From: Ligula intestinalis
Lineage: Eukaryota; Platyhelminthes; Cestoda; Diphyllobothriidea; Diphyllobothriidae
NCBI GenBank assembly: GCA_036362985.1
Contig: JAYGXS010000001.1
Location: 22,011,645-22,075,644, forward strand
DNA length: 64,000 nucleotides
Direction of reading: 5' to 3'
Below, piece by piece: positions 1-8,674 of this stretch (the first letter of the stretch is position 1; every line of letters begins with the position of its first letter). A program made the translations under genes and the position numbers. The notes under the pieces were generated by a model. The model was not told the DNA's origin, made no database searches, and saw nothing but the letters and a program-made list of their open reading frames with translations.

Positions 1-1125
1 ACTGTCATGTACTAGCAGACTGAAAGGAAGAAATTACCCCGTTAACGCGCATGTTGTTGGATCCACTAATAGTTGTGGCAAAAATAGGAGAAAAGCAATG
101 CTGGTCATATGATGACAGAAACATCTGGGCTTCAATCAATCGCCAGCGTTTTGGGCAGAAGTCAGAAAACCTCGAGTTTCCAGTGAAGACTGACGAAGCT
201 GAGGTAGCAACCCCTTTGATGTGTTACAGTGCGCAGTCGCCAGCTGCGGAACTCCTGCCTTATGTTAAAATACAGGCTTGAAGTAGCTGTGCGTCGAGAA
301 GTAAATTCTTACACAAACGCAAAGGTTCGTCCCGCGCAGTTAGGATGAACGTACTGATTACCTTTATCCTCCGACGCTCGCTAATTGGATCAGCCCGAAG
401 TTGGCGAACGTAGCCAACCAGTGAAAGGTAGTATCTGGCGCAGTTTACGTCTCGCGTTGATGAGACGGACTAGTTTTGAATTCTTCAGAGGTAAGTAAGG
501 AAAGCTGAAAGACGAAAACGACTTTCCTTTTTTGTTTTGCAGTGAGATGGCGTGTGAGATGCTAGTGCTTGCAAAGACGTGTCCAATAGGTTGGAGCTAC
601 GGCTGAATCGACCAATAACAACTCTTTGTGAAAGAAGTAAACTATTTTATCCTACAATAATCTCCCCGTGTCGTATTCGTTTCACGGACTTGGTTCATGC
701 AATGTTCGTGGGCGTTTCGACGAACATATGTACCGGTGAAAATTCAGTTACATTTCATAAATCACCCAGCCCGCATGTTTCATGTGACTAAATTAATGGT
801 GGCCCAATCATTACACGGATAAAGAGTACGCAACCTATTATCAGCCAACGAATTTGCAGACTGCCAACATCTGATGCTTTGGCATGCAGTCGGGTTTTGA
901 AAAATAACAAAGCTTGGGGCTGGAATGATCGTTTCGTCACTGACAGGATGTAGGATCGTGCTTAACGGGTACAACCTACAATTTGAAACTAACTGGATCC
1001 AGATTCAACTCTCCGATCATACAGGCGGTGGAAGTACACCCCTTCGTCATTTGCAAGGCGTATAGACAGATGGAGACCACTCTGTGGATATGCGGGGAGT
1101 GAGGGATTTCTGTTCATGCAGATAT
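1..1125. other. Unassigned stretch
   Basis: I recognise no gene, RNA or named repeat here. Open frames are short and overlap on both strands without splice-site support. A GTAAGT-like donor string occurs near 492 but no convincing coding segment precedes it. Confidence 0.3.
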
Positions 1126-1129
1126 TTAA

Positions 1130-1515
1130 CGCGTGCCCAGACACCGACCGCGTAAGACTTGTTAGGAGAGACCAAACAGCTAGCATACAAGCAGCAGCCG
1201 CGCTCACAGTAGGCTATCGATCGGCCTACACGCAAGCGAACGCATCGTGCCAGACAATCAATCAATAATTTAAATTTCAAGCTACAGTCAGCCGTCGAAT
1301 CACCAGCGAATCGTGCCGCTACCCACGCCAGAAAAGAAGCTGATTGGCTCGATGTGCATATCTTACGCTTGCTTGTTGCCCTAAATATATTGTACCAATT
1401 ACGCTCAAAGACTTCTGCTTTTGCCCTGTTCTTGTTGTGTTCTTCCTTGGGGGATCACACAAGACGCAATTAGGCAGTTACATCTCGGCTTTGGCTACCG
1501 TTACTACAGGACGAT
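1130..1515 (-). repeat. Dispersed repeat family A, inverted copy
   Basis: This block is the reverse complement of the block at about 18895-19265. Shared landmarks include the end CATCTCGGCTTTGGCTACCG (rc GCCAAAGCCGAGATG), the segment with GATCACACAAGACGC, the run around GGCCAATCAGCTTCTG / GATTGGCTCG, and the GGCCGATCGATAGC-type segment. The two copies are clearly diverged, so this is an old interspersed repeat. No coding capacity is visible. It may be a non-autonomous DNA element or part of a larger one; terminal repeats were not proven. Confidence 0.6.
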
Positions 1516-1914
1516 GGTACCTTTGGTGACGATGTAAGCATGATTTTGCCAAGTGAGGCGATCAAGCACCGGAAGCTGCTAGAAACCTCTTATTAGATGC
1601 AGTTGTATCGAGCGCAATCGGTACACGGCATAGCACACACTCTTAGTAAGTAAGTTATGAAAACCAGAAGCTTATTCAGTGTAGGCAGTATTGAGCGACA
1701 GCGCTTCGTCATCTACAGTGGCTAGACGTCTAGACTCCACACCATTTAAACTACGAATATCAGTAGATGAAATCCGAAAGGCATTTGCATATGAAAACGG
1801 TCTGAACACCTGACGTGTTACGACGCAAAATGAAAGCCCGTCAGATAAAATCGATCCTAAGAAGCATTCAGGGGTTTGTGCCCTCGGCAGCGTCCCTTGA
1901 TGCAATATCCTCCA
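1516..1914. other. Unassigned stretch
   Basis: No recognised feature. Short open frames on both strands lack homology that I can see. Confidence 0.25.
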
Positions 1915-2115
1915 GGAAAGAAGACGAAGACTGTTTCTTCGCCAGAATCATGCTCTTAGTCATCCGAGCTTTCGAACTCTTACTAAGGTCTATCATCAGA
2001 GATGAAAGCGGCAACAAGGCAGGCAGAGGTTATAGGGAGAAGGCGGGCAATCAAACGCCAGTTCGGGCTCTCTATGTCAGCGCAAGATCACTAAATCGAA
2101 AGATCGTGTTCTCCG
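1915..2115 (+). repeat. Dispersed repeat family E, copy 1
   Basis: A direct copy of this segment lies at 2785-3005. Shared strings in the same order include AAGACGAAGA, TCGCCA, AAATCATG/GAATCATG, TTCGAACTCTTA, GAAAGCGGCAACAA, CAATCAAACG, TATG and the closing CAATAAATCGAA / CACTAAATCGAA. The copies are diverged and contain no conserved reading frame, so the 122-aa frame over this block is not treated as a gene. Confidence 0.55.
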
Positions 2116-2399
2116 CAGATGCTCAGGCTTCCTTGCTTACAGCCTCCCCCCTTGTCAGCGCAATCCGATCCAGTGAAGTGTGAAACTGACGGAAACTCCA
2201 CTCAAATTTCACCGTACTGTTTACGTCGACCGTGGAGTGATGCGTCACCCTTACGACATGCCGGCTTTGTACTACAGACTATACGGCTGACGCGTTGGCT
2301 GCACTTACTGATTGCCTTAACGCCATCGTCGTGATGCAAAGCTCGAGAGAGGCTCTGAATAACATGAAAACTATGACCTTATGGCGGAACAGTAATTGC

Positions 2400-2545
2400 G
2401 TCCACCAACGCCTATCGTTCCGATTGGAATGGCTATTGGTAATTCATTAGCCGTCACCAGCCGGTCCTACCCAAACCCGAGGCATACACCTGCGACCTGT
2501 TGATCAGAAGCCCAGCGCTTTAACCATTGAGCTACGAGCTTTTGA
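2400..2545 (-). mobile_element. tRNA-derived SINE, diverged copy
   Basis: Read on the minus strand, the head starts AGCTCGTAGCTCAATGG, a tRNA-like box A, followed by an anticodon-arm-like region and a decayed box B (GGTCGCAGGTGTATGCC). The body then runs into the tail shared by all SINEs here: ACCGG, CTGGTGA, CGGCTAAT, then TAGCCATTCC. This copy has lost the ribozyme core seen in its relatives (CTGATGA has become CTGGTGA and GAAA has become CCAA). It is the best copy for showing that the head comes from a tRNA. Confidence 0.75.
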
Positions 2546-2784
2546 GAGCGAGTTCGAAGGCAAAACGGGACGAGTGAATTCCGTAAGTCACCCATGAACG
2601 ATTATCAACGAGTATTGTCTTGTTTTCACAACAACACGTACATGATTAGAGCGAACCATCGCAAGGTGTGTGCCTGGTGTATTTGATGCATATCGATCGG
2701 ATCAGACTCACATGTAACATGAGTGAACAGTAACTGCTCCCCCGTCCAGCTCCGATCGTCTTGGTTGGATCTAGGCAATGGAAC

Positions 2785-3012
2785 ACTGATAAAGACGAAG
2801 AATACTGTTCGCTCGCCAAAATCATGGCTCTATCCACCTGAGATTTCGAACTCTTAGTGCATTCAATCGTGAGAGATTAAAGCGGCAACAATGAAGGCAA
2901 CATTTATGGGCCAATCAAACACTAGTTACGATAGGTCAGAGTTCACTCCGTAGGGTTATGTATGCCAGCGACAAATCAATAAATCGAATGAGTGTGTCTC
3001 CCCCCCCCCCCC
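2785..3012 (+). repeat. Dispersed repeat family E, copy 2
   Basis: Direct, diverged copy of the block at 1915-2115, in the same orientation about 870 bp downstream. It ends in a homopolymer run of C (about 3000-3012). No reading frame is shared between the two copies. Confidence 0.55.
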
Positions 3013-3239
3013 AACTTGGAAGATCAGGATTAAACCTCAGCATTAAAAAACCCGATGAATAAAAAGATGATTCCGATGAGCGGACAGCCATCGTCTTCTT
3101 TACTCATACGCACACCTGGAATGCGAAAATTCGGCTCAATTCATGCCCTCCAGTAAAATGGCAGCAAATGGCAGGTTGCGAGGCGCTGATGAACTGTGGT
3201 TATATGAAGTGCTTATGACCCATCTGATAGACACCAGTG

Positions 3240-3360
3240 GTGGACCAACTGCGCCGTCTGTGAGTGCGTTTGTTTGTGTTGTCCGGCCAGCTGGTGTTCA
3301 GGGTTATGCTTGGCTGATGAAGGCTAATAAGCCCGAAACAGTTCTGTATCAAGAAACCCC
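3240..3360 (+). mobile_element. SINE copy carrying an intact-looking hammerhead
   Basis: The 3' part matches the family tail (GGCTGATGA, GGCTAATAAGCC, GAAA). The tRNA-like head is decayed beyond recognition, so the 5' limit is approximate. The ribozyme-like part is listed separately. Confidence 0.6.
3309..3353 (+). ncRNA. Hammerhead ribozyme candidate in SINE
   Basis: Seen in sequence, 5' to 3': helix I strand CTTGG, core CTGATGA, helix II GGCT-AATA-AGCC, core GAAA, helix III CAG-TT-CTG, then T and A (the UH cleavage site, after 3348), then TCAAG, which pairs with CTTGG (four Watson-Crick pairs and one G-U). All invariant hammerhead positions (CUGANGA, GAAA, UH) are present. Weak points: the first helix II pair is an A/C mismatch and helix III has a 2-nt loop, or a 2-bp stem with a 4-nt loop. 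Very short helix III is a known feature of hammerheads in metazoan retroposons, such as the schistosome Sm-alpha SINE. Self-cleavage is inferred. Confidence 0.65.
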
Positions 3361-3499
3361 CAAATGCTGTCATACCCCTTTACTGCTATATATATATATA
3401 TGAATGAATGCAGGTGTTTCACCGATATAGTCAAGGAACAATTAAGTTTCGTTTCGCCAAGGAGCTCGCAACGCAAACCCTCAATGACCGTCACATAGT

Positions 3500-3625
3500 G
3501 ATAAGAAGTGGATCCGACAAAGCAAAGGGAGACCGGAATGCCCATTTCTGGCTTATTAGCCGTCATCAGCTAGTCATACCCAATCTCGAGGGTTGGCAAC
3601 CCCGAGATTTGAATGCAAAATGCAA
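3500..3625 (-). mobile_element. SINE copy with box B-like head
   Basis: On the minus strand the sequence has a box B-like string (CATTCAAATCTCGGGG), then GGGTATGACTAG, the hammerhead-like tail, and CATTCCGGTCTCCC. It is a good copy for the tail consensus. The box A part is not evident. Confidence 0.65.
3531..3575 (-). ncRNA. Hammerhead ribozyme candidate in SINE
   Basis: Minus strand: helix I strand GACTAG, core CTGATGA, helix II GGCTAATAAGCC with a C/A closing mismatch, core GAAA, mini helix III T-GGGC-A, T and T, then CCGGTC. GACTAG against CCGGTC leaves one A/C mismatch; relatives at 6.8 kb and 28.4 kb have GACTGG, which would pair fully. The core is intact. Confidence 0.55.
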
Positions 3626-3779
3626 AAGTTCCTTTCTTCACTTCGAATCTGTCTCGTGTACGAAGATCCGTATACAGTGTGATAGCATAAAGAGACCAGG
3701 ATATGTGTCACGTCCACGCTCAATGCCAGACCTTGGTGAGAACAGCTCAAAAAACAAAGAGGCGTCTCGCTTAACATAA

Positions 3780-4329
3780 ACACACTCTGAACTTCAGCTT
3801 ACAGTGTCTGATCCAAAAACGGTGAAAGTCGAACTCTAGGTTTATACTATACGCACACACATACACCACCTACAGTGAATTAATTTAATTCGGTCCGCCA
3901 TGACTACGCTAATAAAGAAGCTAGCTGCAGTCTCCTAAACGGGCGACATCGGACCCAAATGAGGACCAGATTTCGGCCAAGCGCTGAGGCACATGGGGGA
4001 TTTCGGGGGCATGCCGCGACTGCCCCTATCCCGACAGTAGATGTATAAATGCGCTGGTGCATGAGACAGGGAAGATAGTGGGAATGAGGATGACTCTACG
4101 GACTCTATCTCCATTGTACTTCAGCGTACATTCTTCACCGTAGCTTATAAGACTGTCAACTGACGGGGTAACTGCATCCTCCAATAAGGACGAAGAGTCA
4201 GGTTTAGTAGCTGCTTCTGCATGTAGCCTATACAGCACTCTCAATTAGGTGGAGCCCGAGCCATCCCCAGTGAAAACCTTGTACGCGGATCAGGTCGTGT
4301 GTGACAGACGTGAGGCCCCTATACGGGTC
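3780..4329. other. Unassigned stretch
   Basis: No recognised gene or repeat. Confidence 0.25.
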
Positions 4330-4640
4330 GCGTGAAAGATACACTGGACCAACACGGGGACCAGATCAGGGTACGGCAGGCGTTAGTCGGGATGCGCTTC
4401 CATAAAAAATGCCGAATATAGGAGGGAAGGAGAGCATGGTGGCACGCATAATGGTGGCTTCGACCGCGCAAGCAATCCGCACCGATCTCGCCTCCAGTCT
4501 TCTTGACACCAGGCCCAGAGGATGCTGCGAAAGTCTACCATCACTTTTAACTAATTCACGCGCAAGTCGCCGTGCCTGCATCACCCTATGTAGAGCATGC
4601 GATGGACATAATCGAAACCGATGATCGCATTGTCGTGTGG
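4330..4640 (+). repeat. Dispersed repeat family B, copy
   Basis: The unit begins near ACACTGGACCAACACGGGG, continues ACCAGATCAGGGT, GGCAGGCGTTA, a GGTGGCACGC segment, CTTGACACC, GCTGCGAAAGTCTACCATC and ends around GCATCACCCTATG. It recurs at 11400-11740 and 19690-20000, with partial copies at 20669-20822 and 14340-14500. Divergence is high. No open frame is conserved across copies, so the overlapping frames on both strands are not called as genes. Confidence 0.6.
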
Positions 4641-4959
4641 AAGGCATAGCGTTGTAAACCACTACCCCAACGTTTGTTTCTGGTTGTTCTGACCATGTCT
4701 TTCAACCGCACCAGGGAGAAGAAAGTATAGCTTATACTGCGCAATTCTATTACTAGTACAGCTACAGTTGATGCGCAACCTCCTTTCAAATTGAGCCGCC
4801 ATTATTTCCTCCTTCCCTTCACATGTAAATTTTCTTATATTATAATATTATATTATTAATACACGCAAATAATCGAGGTACAGATAAATATTATTTCAAA
4901 TTTAACCTATAGTTTACGACTATTCCAAGGACATTCATCCACGATGTCGAAAACTTCAA

Positions 4960-5090
4960 TCATTGGCGATTATGGATTACTTTTGACTTACCGTTGTTGT
5001 GGGTTTGTGTGCCTAATTTTATGTATTTTTAATGGAAGATGTTTTTGCTGAAAATTTTGGGATTATACTTTAAAAATAAAGCGTAACTCT
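4960..5090 (+). mobile_element. LINE 3' UTR remnant
   Basis: The end GCTGAAAATTTTGGG, followed shortly by AAAAATAAAGCG, matches the 3' UTR ends at about 22970-23034 and 40010-40085, where the same string follows recognisable LINE coding sequence. Only the extreme 3' end survives, as expected for a 5'-truncated insertion. Confidence 0.5.
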
Positions 5091-5122
5091 CTTTCTCAAA
5101 TGCTCGTGGTGGTGATGGTTGA

Positions 5123-5430
5123 ATGCATTTTCCCCATTGCGATGTAAACAGAATAGCCTTGATCAGAGAACATAACAACGTAATTTCAGTCCCCATCGTT
5201 GCAATTACGTTGAGGAAAACAGGGCGAAAATTGCAGACCCGCCTACATGAACACGATCCTCACTTCCACGTTGTAGCCCACATTGGAGAGACTGACCACA
5301 CCTTCGATATTCAAGAGGCGACCATATTAGACCGAGCTATCTCAAACGACTGTCGCTTGATGCACAGCATTCGTCAGTAGGCGTAAACAGGCATCTACAC
5401 CTTCCTGCGCTATTACGTGAGTAAAGGTCC
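5123..5430 (+). pseudogene. PLE-type GIY-YIG endonuclease remnant
   Basis: The frame from 5123 reads KTGRKLQTRLHEH, then HVVAHIGETDHTFDIQEATILDR; a one-frame shift near 5365 continues VNRHLHLPALLRE. This order (an R-x-L-x-x-R-x-x-EH helix, AH...E..H.F.F...IL.RA, then VNRH.DLP.....R) is what I know from C-terminal GIY-YIG endonuclease domains of Penelope-like retroelements. The N-terminal YIG part is not readable. The frameshift and missing reverse transcriptase make it a dead fragment. Confidence 0.6.
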
Positions 5431-5639
5431 GGACAAGGTCACTCAGAACCAAGAAAGGCGAGTTAAGACGGCCCCGCGACGGACCAATCGGAAGAGGAAG
5501 CAGGATTACCAGCACCTTTCACCACGAGGACTGAGCGCAACACCAACGGCCGTCAAACTACACCAATATTCATACGAGGGCGGAGGTAGTGAAACAGAAA
5601 AATAACCGATCAGCCCAAGGCCGACAAGTTCGGCCAGAC

Positions 5640-5760
5640 ATTTAAAGCGCTAAATGATGGTGACAGTCGAAGCTTTGACAATGGCGAGTCAATCCAGCTC
5701 TCTGAAACGTCAATAAGAAACAAAACGCGTTCCGGCAAGCAATATTATGTTTCCAAATTT
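5640..5760 (+). repeat. PLE terminal (pLTR-like) remnant
   Basis: About 210 bp after the endonuclease remnant lies CCAGCTCTCTGAAACGTCAA followed by TAAGAAACAAAACG. GAAACGTCA followed by an A-rich segment is the signature of the PLE ends elsewhere in this window (27.99 kb, 42.6 kb). It is probably the 3' end of the same dead element. Confidence 0.4.
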
Positions 5761-6028
5761 CCAGCCTGGAACGCTCACTTTTGCAAATATAGCCTTGAGC
5801 GCTTTGAAGTGCCATCGCTCTCTCGCTGGGTACTACTGAGGCATTTACTTTATGCACTAAAAAACTCGTAGGTAAAATCTAAATGAAAAAAAAACTGAAC
5901 AGCTTTCCAGCGCACGACGTCATCAGGTTGTGATGAGTAAACAAGCATCCCGTTGTTTCAGCCCTATTAACCGGTATTCGAGGGGCATTAGAACAACAAG
6001 TGCATTAGTAATAAAAGAGGGAACTTAC

Positions 6029-6142
6029 GATAGTACAGGGAATGTCTTCAGAACCCAGGTCCTCTTCCGGTGCGTTGACAAGGATCTTATGCTGATCAAG
6101 GTCCACGATGCGCGTGCCATACGAGATGAATTGTTTGGCGTC
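6029..6142 (-). CDS. Internal exon of an unidentified protein
   Basis: On the minus strand a pyrimidine-rich acceptor (CATTACCTTTTAAG) precedes a 114-bp open segment that ends at a perfect GTAAGT donor. It encodes 38 residues in phase 0 to phase 0, including FISYGTRIVDLDQHKILV and NAPEEDLGSEDIPCTI. Codon use and composition look like real coding sequence, unlike the surrounding short frames. I do not recognise the family. Neighbouring exons were not established; a possible minus-strand segment near 8410-8545 ends at a GTGAGT donor but its frame is uncertain. The opposite-strand frame over this exon (to 6154) is treated as its shadow. Confidence 0.5.
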
Positions 6143-6196
6143 CTTAAAAGGTAATGACAACAAAAGGGCTGTGAGGTTGATGCATTAGTGCGCTCA

Positions 6197-6200
<4 letters not shown>

Positions 6201-6227
<27 letters not shown>
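6201..6227. repeat. (GA)n microsatellite
   Basis: A perfect run of GA dinucleotides of about 27 bp. Confidence 0.95.
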
Positions 6228-6233
<6 letters not shown>

Positions 6234-6768
6234 GGTAGTGTGATGCAGAGATTGGATCACAAACGGGTTGTGCCGTTTCTGCACTGATCGATGCACGACA
6301 TACACCAGCCCCACTACCATCTGTGCTGAGGACGTCAGTCTCCAACTATCACAGAGTTAGACAGAGACCATAATGTCATACCAGTCGCTGTTCGGGCATG
6401 CCATGTGTGGAGAAATGGGGTACGCTGCCACATGGCAATTCAGCCCATTACTCAGTATAGTAAATCGGATGCTTTTGGTGGAAGCAAGAACCGTTGTGGC
6501 TCGGGTGACTACCAATAAACGAAGAACGCGATCTCCTTTTAGAAGGAACGTCAGCTTTTCAAGAATCTGCCAACCCCATTCTTAGAATGATTTGCGACAT
6601 ACCAAAACTGAGGTCTATCTTTTTACTCGGATTCGCTACTTAACTCCTCAATCCTTTGCACCACGACTCTTTATAGTATGAATGGTAGGACGCCCATCGA
6701 TCTGGGCAGGGAACATGCTCATCCGTTTTGCCTTGGAGCTCAATCTAAAGCCCCCGGAGGCAGTCGTA

Positions 6769-6878
6769 TAGCGACTTGTGATTATAGGATAAAATGGAAC
6801 CGACAAAGACAAGGGCGACCAAATTGACAATTTCTGGCTTATTGATCGTCATCAGCCAGTCATAACCAATCCCAGGGG
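6769..6878 (-). mobile_element. SINE copy, left arm of inverted pair
   Basis: Minus-strand SINE tail (GGTTATGACTGG, CTGATGA, AATAAGCCA, GAAA), continuing into a CTTTGTCGGTTCC-type 3' flank that matches the flank of the 3.5-kb copy (CTTTGTCGGATCC). It stops at the assembly gap. Confidence 0.65.
6817..6861 (-). ncRNA. Hammerhead ribozyme candidate, decayed helix II
   Basis: Minus strand: helix I GACTGG pairs with TTGGTC using three G-U wobbles, and the cores CTGATGA and GAAA are intact. Helix III TTG-T-CAA can form with the flanking A-T pair. Helix II (CGATCAATAAGCCA) has lost pairing. This copy is probably inactive. Confidence 0.45.
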
Positions 6879-6888
6879 NNNNNNNNNN
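6879..6888. other. Assembly gap (10 N)
   Basis: Ten Ns separate two oppositely oriented SINE copies. Confidence 1.
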
Positions 6889-6990
6889 ACTGGCTGCTGA
6901 CGACTAATAAACCAGAAATAGCCATTCCGGTCTCCCCCTGTCTCTGTCACGGTTGGCACATTTGATTAACATGAAGTACCAAGAAAACTG
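6889..6990 (+). mobile_element. SINE copy, right arm of inverted pair
   Basis: Plus-strand SINE tail starting directly at the gap: ACTGG, CTGCTGA, CGACTAATAAACCA, GAAA, TAGCCATT, CCGGTC (6889-6932), then TCCCCCTGTCTCTGTCACGG. The ribozyme core has one change (CTGATGA to CTGCTGA), while helix I (ACTGG/CCGGT) still pairs. Confidence 0.65.
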
Positions 6991-8597
6991 GACTCTCTGG
7001 GGATTTCTCCACTGAACATTCATAGTCTATTTCTGAGAGTAATAACCTGAGATTTCAACCAGTTACCGAGTCCATTTTCAGAGTTGTGATTAAATCGGTA
7101 AAACAAACAGACCAAATTGTGAACAAGCGAATCATTTCGCTTTCGTGTCATAAGGTCTATTTGTATTGACCTGCTTGATACTCTTCTGTCATGCAGTCAG
7201 GCCGAAGATCACGAACGAGACCATGGCCCGCCAACTATCGCAAAAATCGATAAAACAAGCAAACATGGCACGAGAGCGAGCTGGTTGGTTAATGCATAAC
7301 TTTAACTATTGGCTTTGTTGATCTGTAAATATCCCCGAATATGAACCCGACAACCTATCCGAAAACTCAAGTTAGCAAGGCATTACAATCTTGTGTGAGT
7401 TAACCCTTCAGCAAAAAATATTTTAAGCTCGGCGCGAAAATAGTTGAGCTGCAATTCACCAGCTAATGCGGAGCGAGCCCGAAGGATTTACTCGAAGTTG
7501 GCGCATAAATTTCCTCGGAAATTTAACAAGGCAGCATGGAAACCGGGGTTTACACATCCGATATCACATGATGAACGAAACAGCAAAAAACAATGAGACA
7601 GCCACTCGCATACATGGATCATCAGTTTTGGTAGACTTTCTCGCAGACACTTCCCACGTACCCCGTCACCTCCTCCCCCACCCCATCCTGCGCTGAGAAC
7701 ACGTTCTTTTGTCTAGAGCTCTTCGACAAGCGGAACTTTGGGCGGATAGAAAAACGACTATCGGACCCGCGACTGATTTTGAAACGTCAGGCTATCCCAT
7801 TTAAATCTTCTGATCTACTACCGGACACTTTCGTTCCATGGGGAGGATATATTCTCACAACTGGACTCGGAGAACAGAAACAGGCCAATTCCGATGGGAA
7901 TTCAAAATGAGACAGCATTTCGGAGAGACAGACGGTCCTTAATGAGTTCGGCCTGGGCTATCTGGTCTTAACCCATAAACAAGACAGTCGAAAATTTAGT
8001 GATTGGTTCCCAGAGGCAGAAGCCAAGAAAAGATTCAGCCTGAATGGAATTCAGATTCACGCCAGATAGGAGAAGGCTTTATTACAGACAACGCTCTAGG
8101 CACTACAGCTCCACCGGGAGCCATGGATTTAATCAGACTTGGCAAATAGACTAGCCTCAGTACCAGTCACAAACCGATATCACCTCACACGTAATCCAAC
8201 CCTTCTCATATCCGTCTTAACGTATGCATGCAAGAGCGTGGTAAGCCGAAGCTACTCCGGAGTGTATGCAGTAAGGGCTAGTAGTTATTTATATTCAAAT
8301 GCACATTCGCGTCATAGAACGCACCTTCAACACCCGCCTGGCACACACACACCCTCAGGTCTGAACACCTTTTTTTCTCTCTATAGGCAGTAGCGCACAC
8401 ACAGAGTAAGCAGAGTACTCACGGAATGGCAAAAACCCTTGCTAATGGTGAAGAAGACGCCAATACGATATAGTGCCTGCGCAGGAACACTCAGGGCACC
8501 CGCAGCCGCAAGGAACCAAAATAATTTCGGACAAAACTGTAACCTTGTAGAATTTGTGAGGGAAATTGCTGGGAATGCGCCCATTCCCATGATTACT
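6991..8597. other. Unassigned stretch
   Basis: No recognised gene. A short PLE-like string (TTTTGAAACGTCAGGCTA, about 7779-7796) resembles the pLTR signature seen elsewhere, but too little surrounds it for a call. Confidence 0.25.
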
Positions 8598-8674
8598 CTG
8601 TTAGCAGACGCCTAACAGATAGATAGGCCTAACGTTTCGACATCCGTCGCGGATTTATCATCAGCAGAAAACAG
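8598..8674 (-). ncRNA. Hammerhead-like motif with PLE-type signature
   Basis: Minus strand: outer helix I CTGTT (pairs with AACAG), core CTGATGA (8658-8664), helix II with ATCC-GCGAC-GGAT as its sound part, core GAAA (8635-8638), helix III CGTT...GGCG with G-T wobbles, then the cleavage triplet GTC (cut after 8607) and TGCTAACAG. Inner helix I is interrupted by an internal loop, common in natural hammerheads. Helix II has two mismatches near its base. The string GAAACGTTAGGC resembles the PLE-end signature GAAACGTCAGGC, so a PLE end is the likely source. Confidence 0.5.

Noticed and set aside
2520..2545. Possible genuine tRNA gene (box A-like GTAGCTCAATGG on the minus strand)
   Set aside because: No cloverleaf closes; the sequence continues into the shared SINE tail, so it is a SINE head.
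3185..3215. CTGATGA at about 3187 as a second core beside the 3309 ribozyme
   Set aside because: No helix II or GAAA follows.
8405..8560. Minus-strand segment ending at a GTGAGT donor, considered as an exon (WFLAAAGALSVPAQALYRIG)
   Set aside because: The acceptor is weak and an alternative frame is equally plausible; not called.
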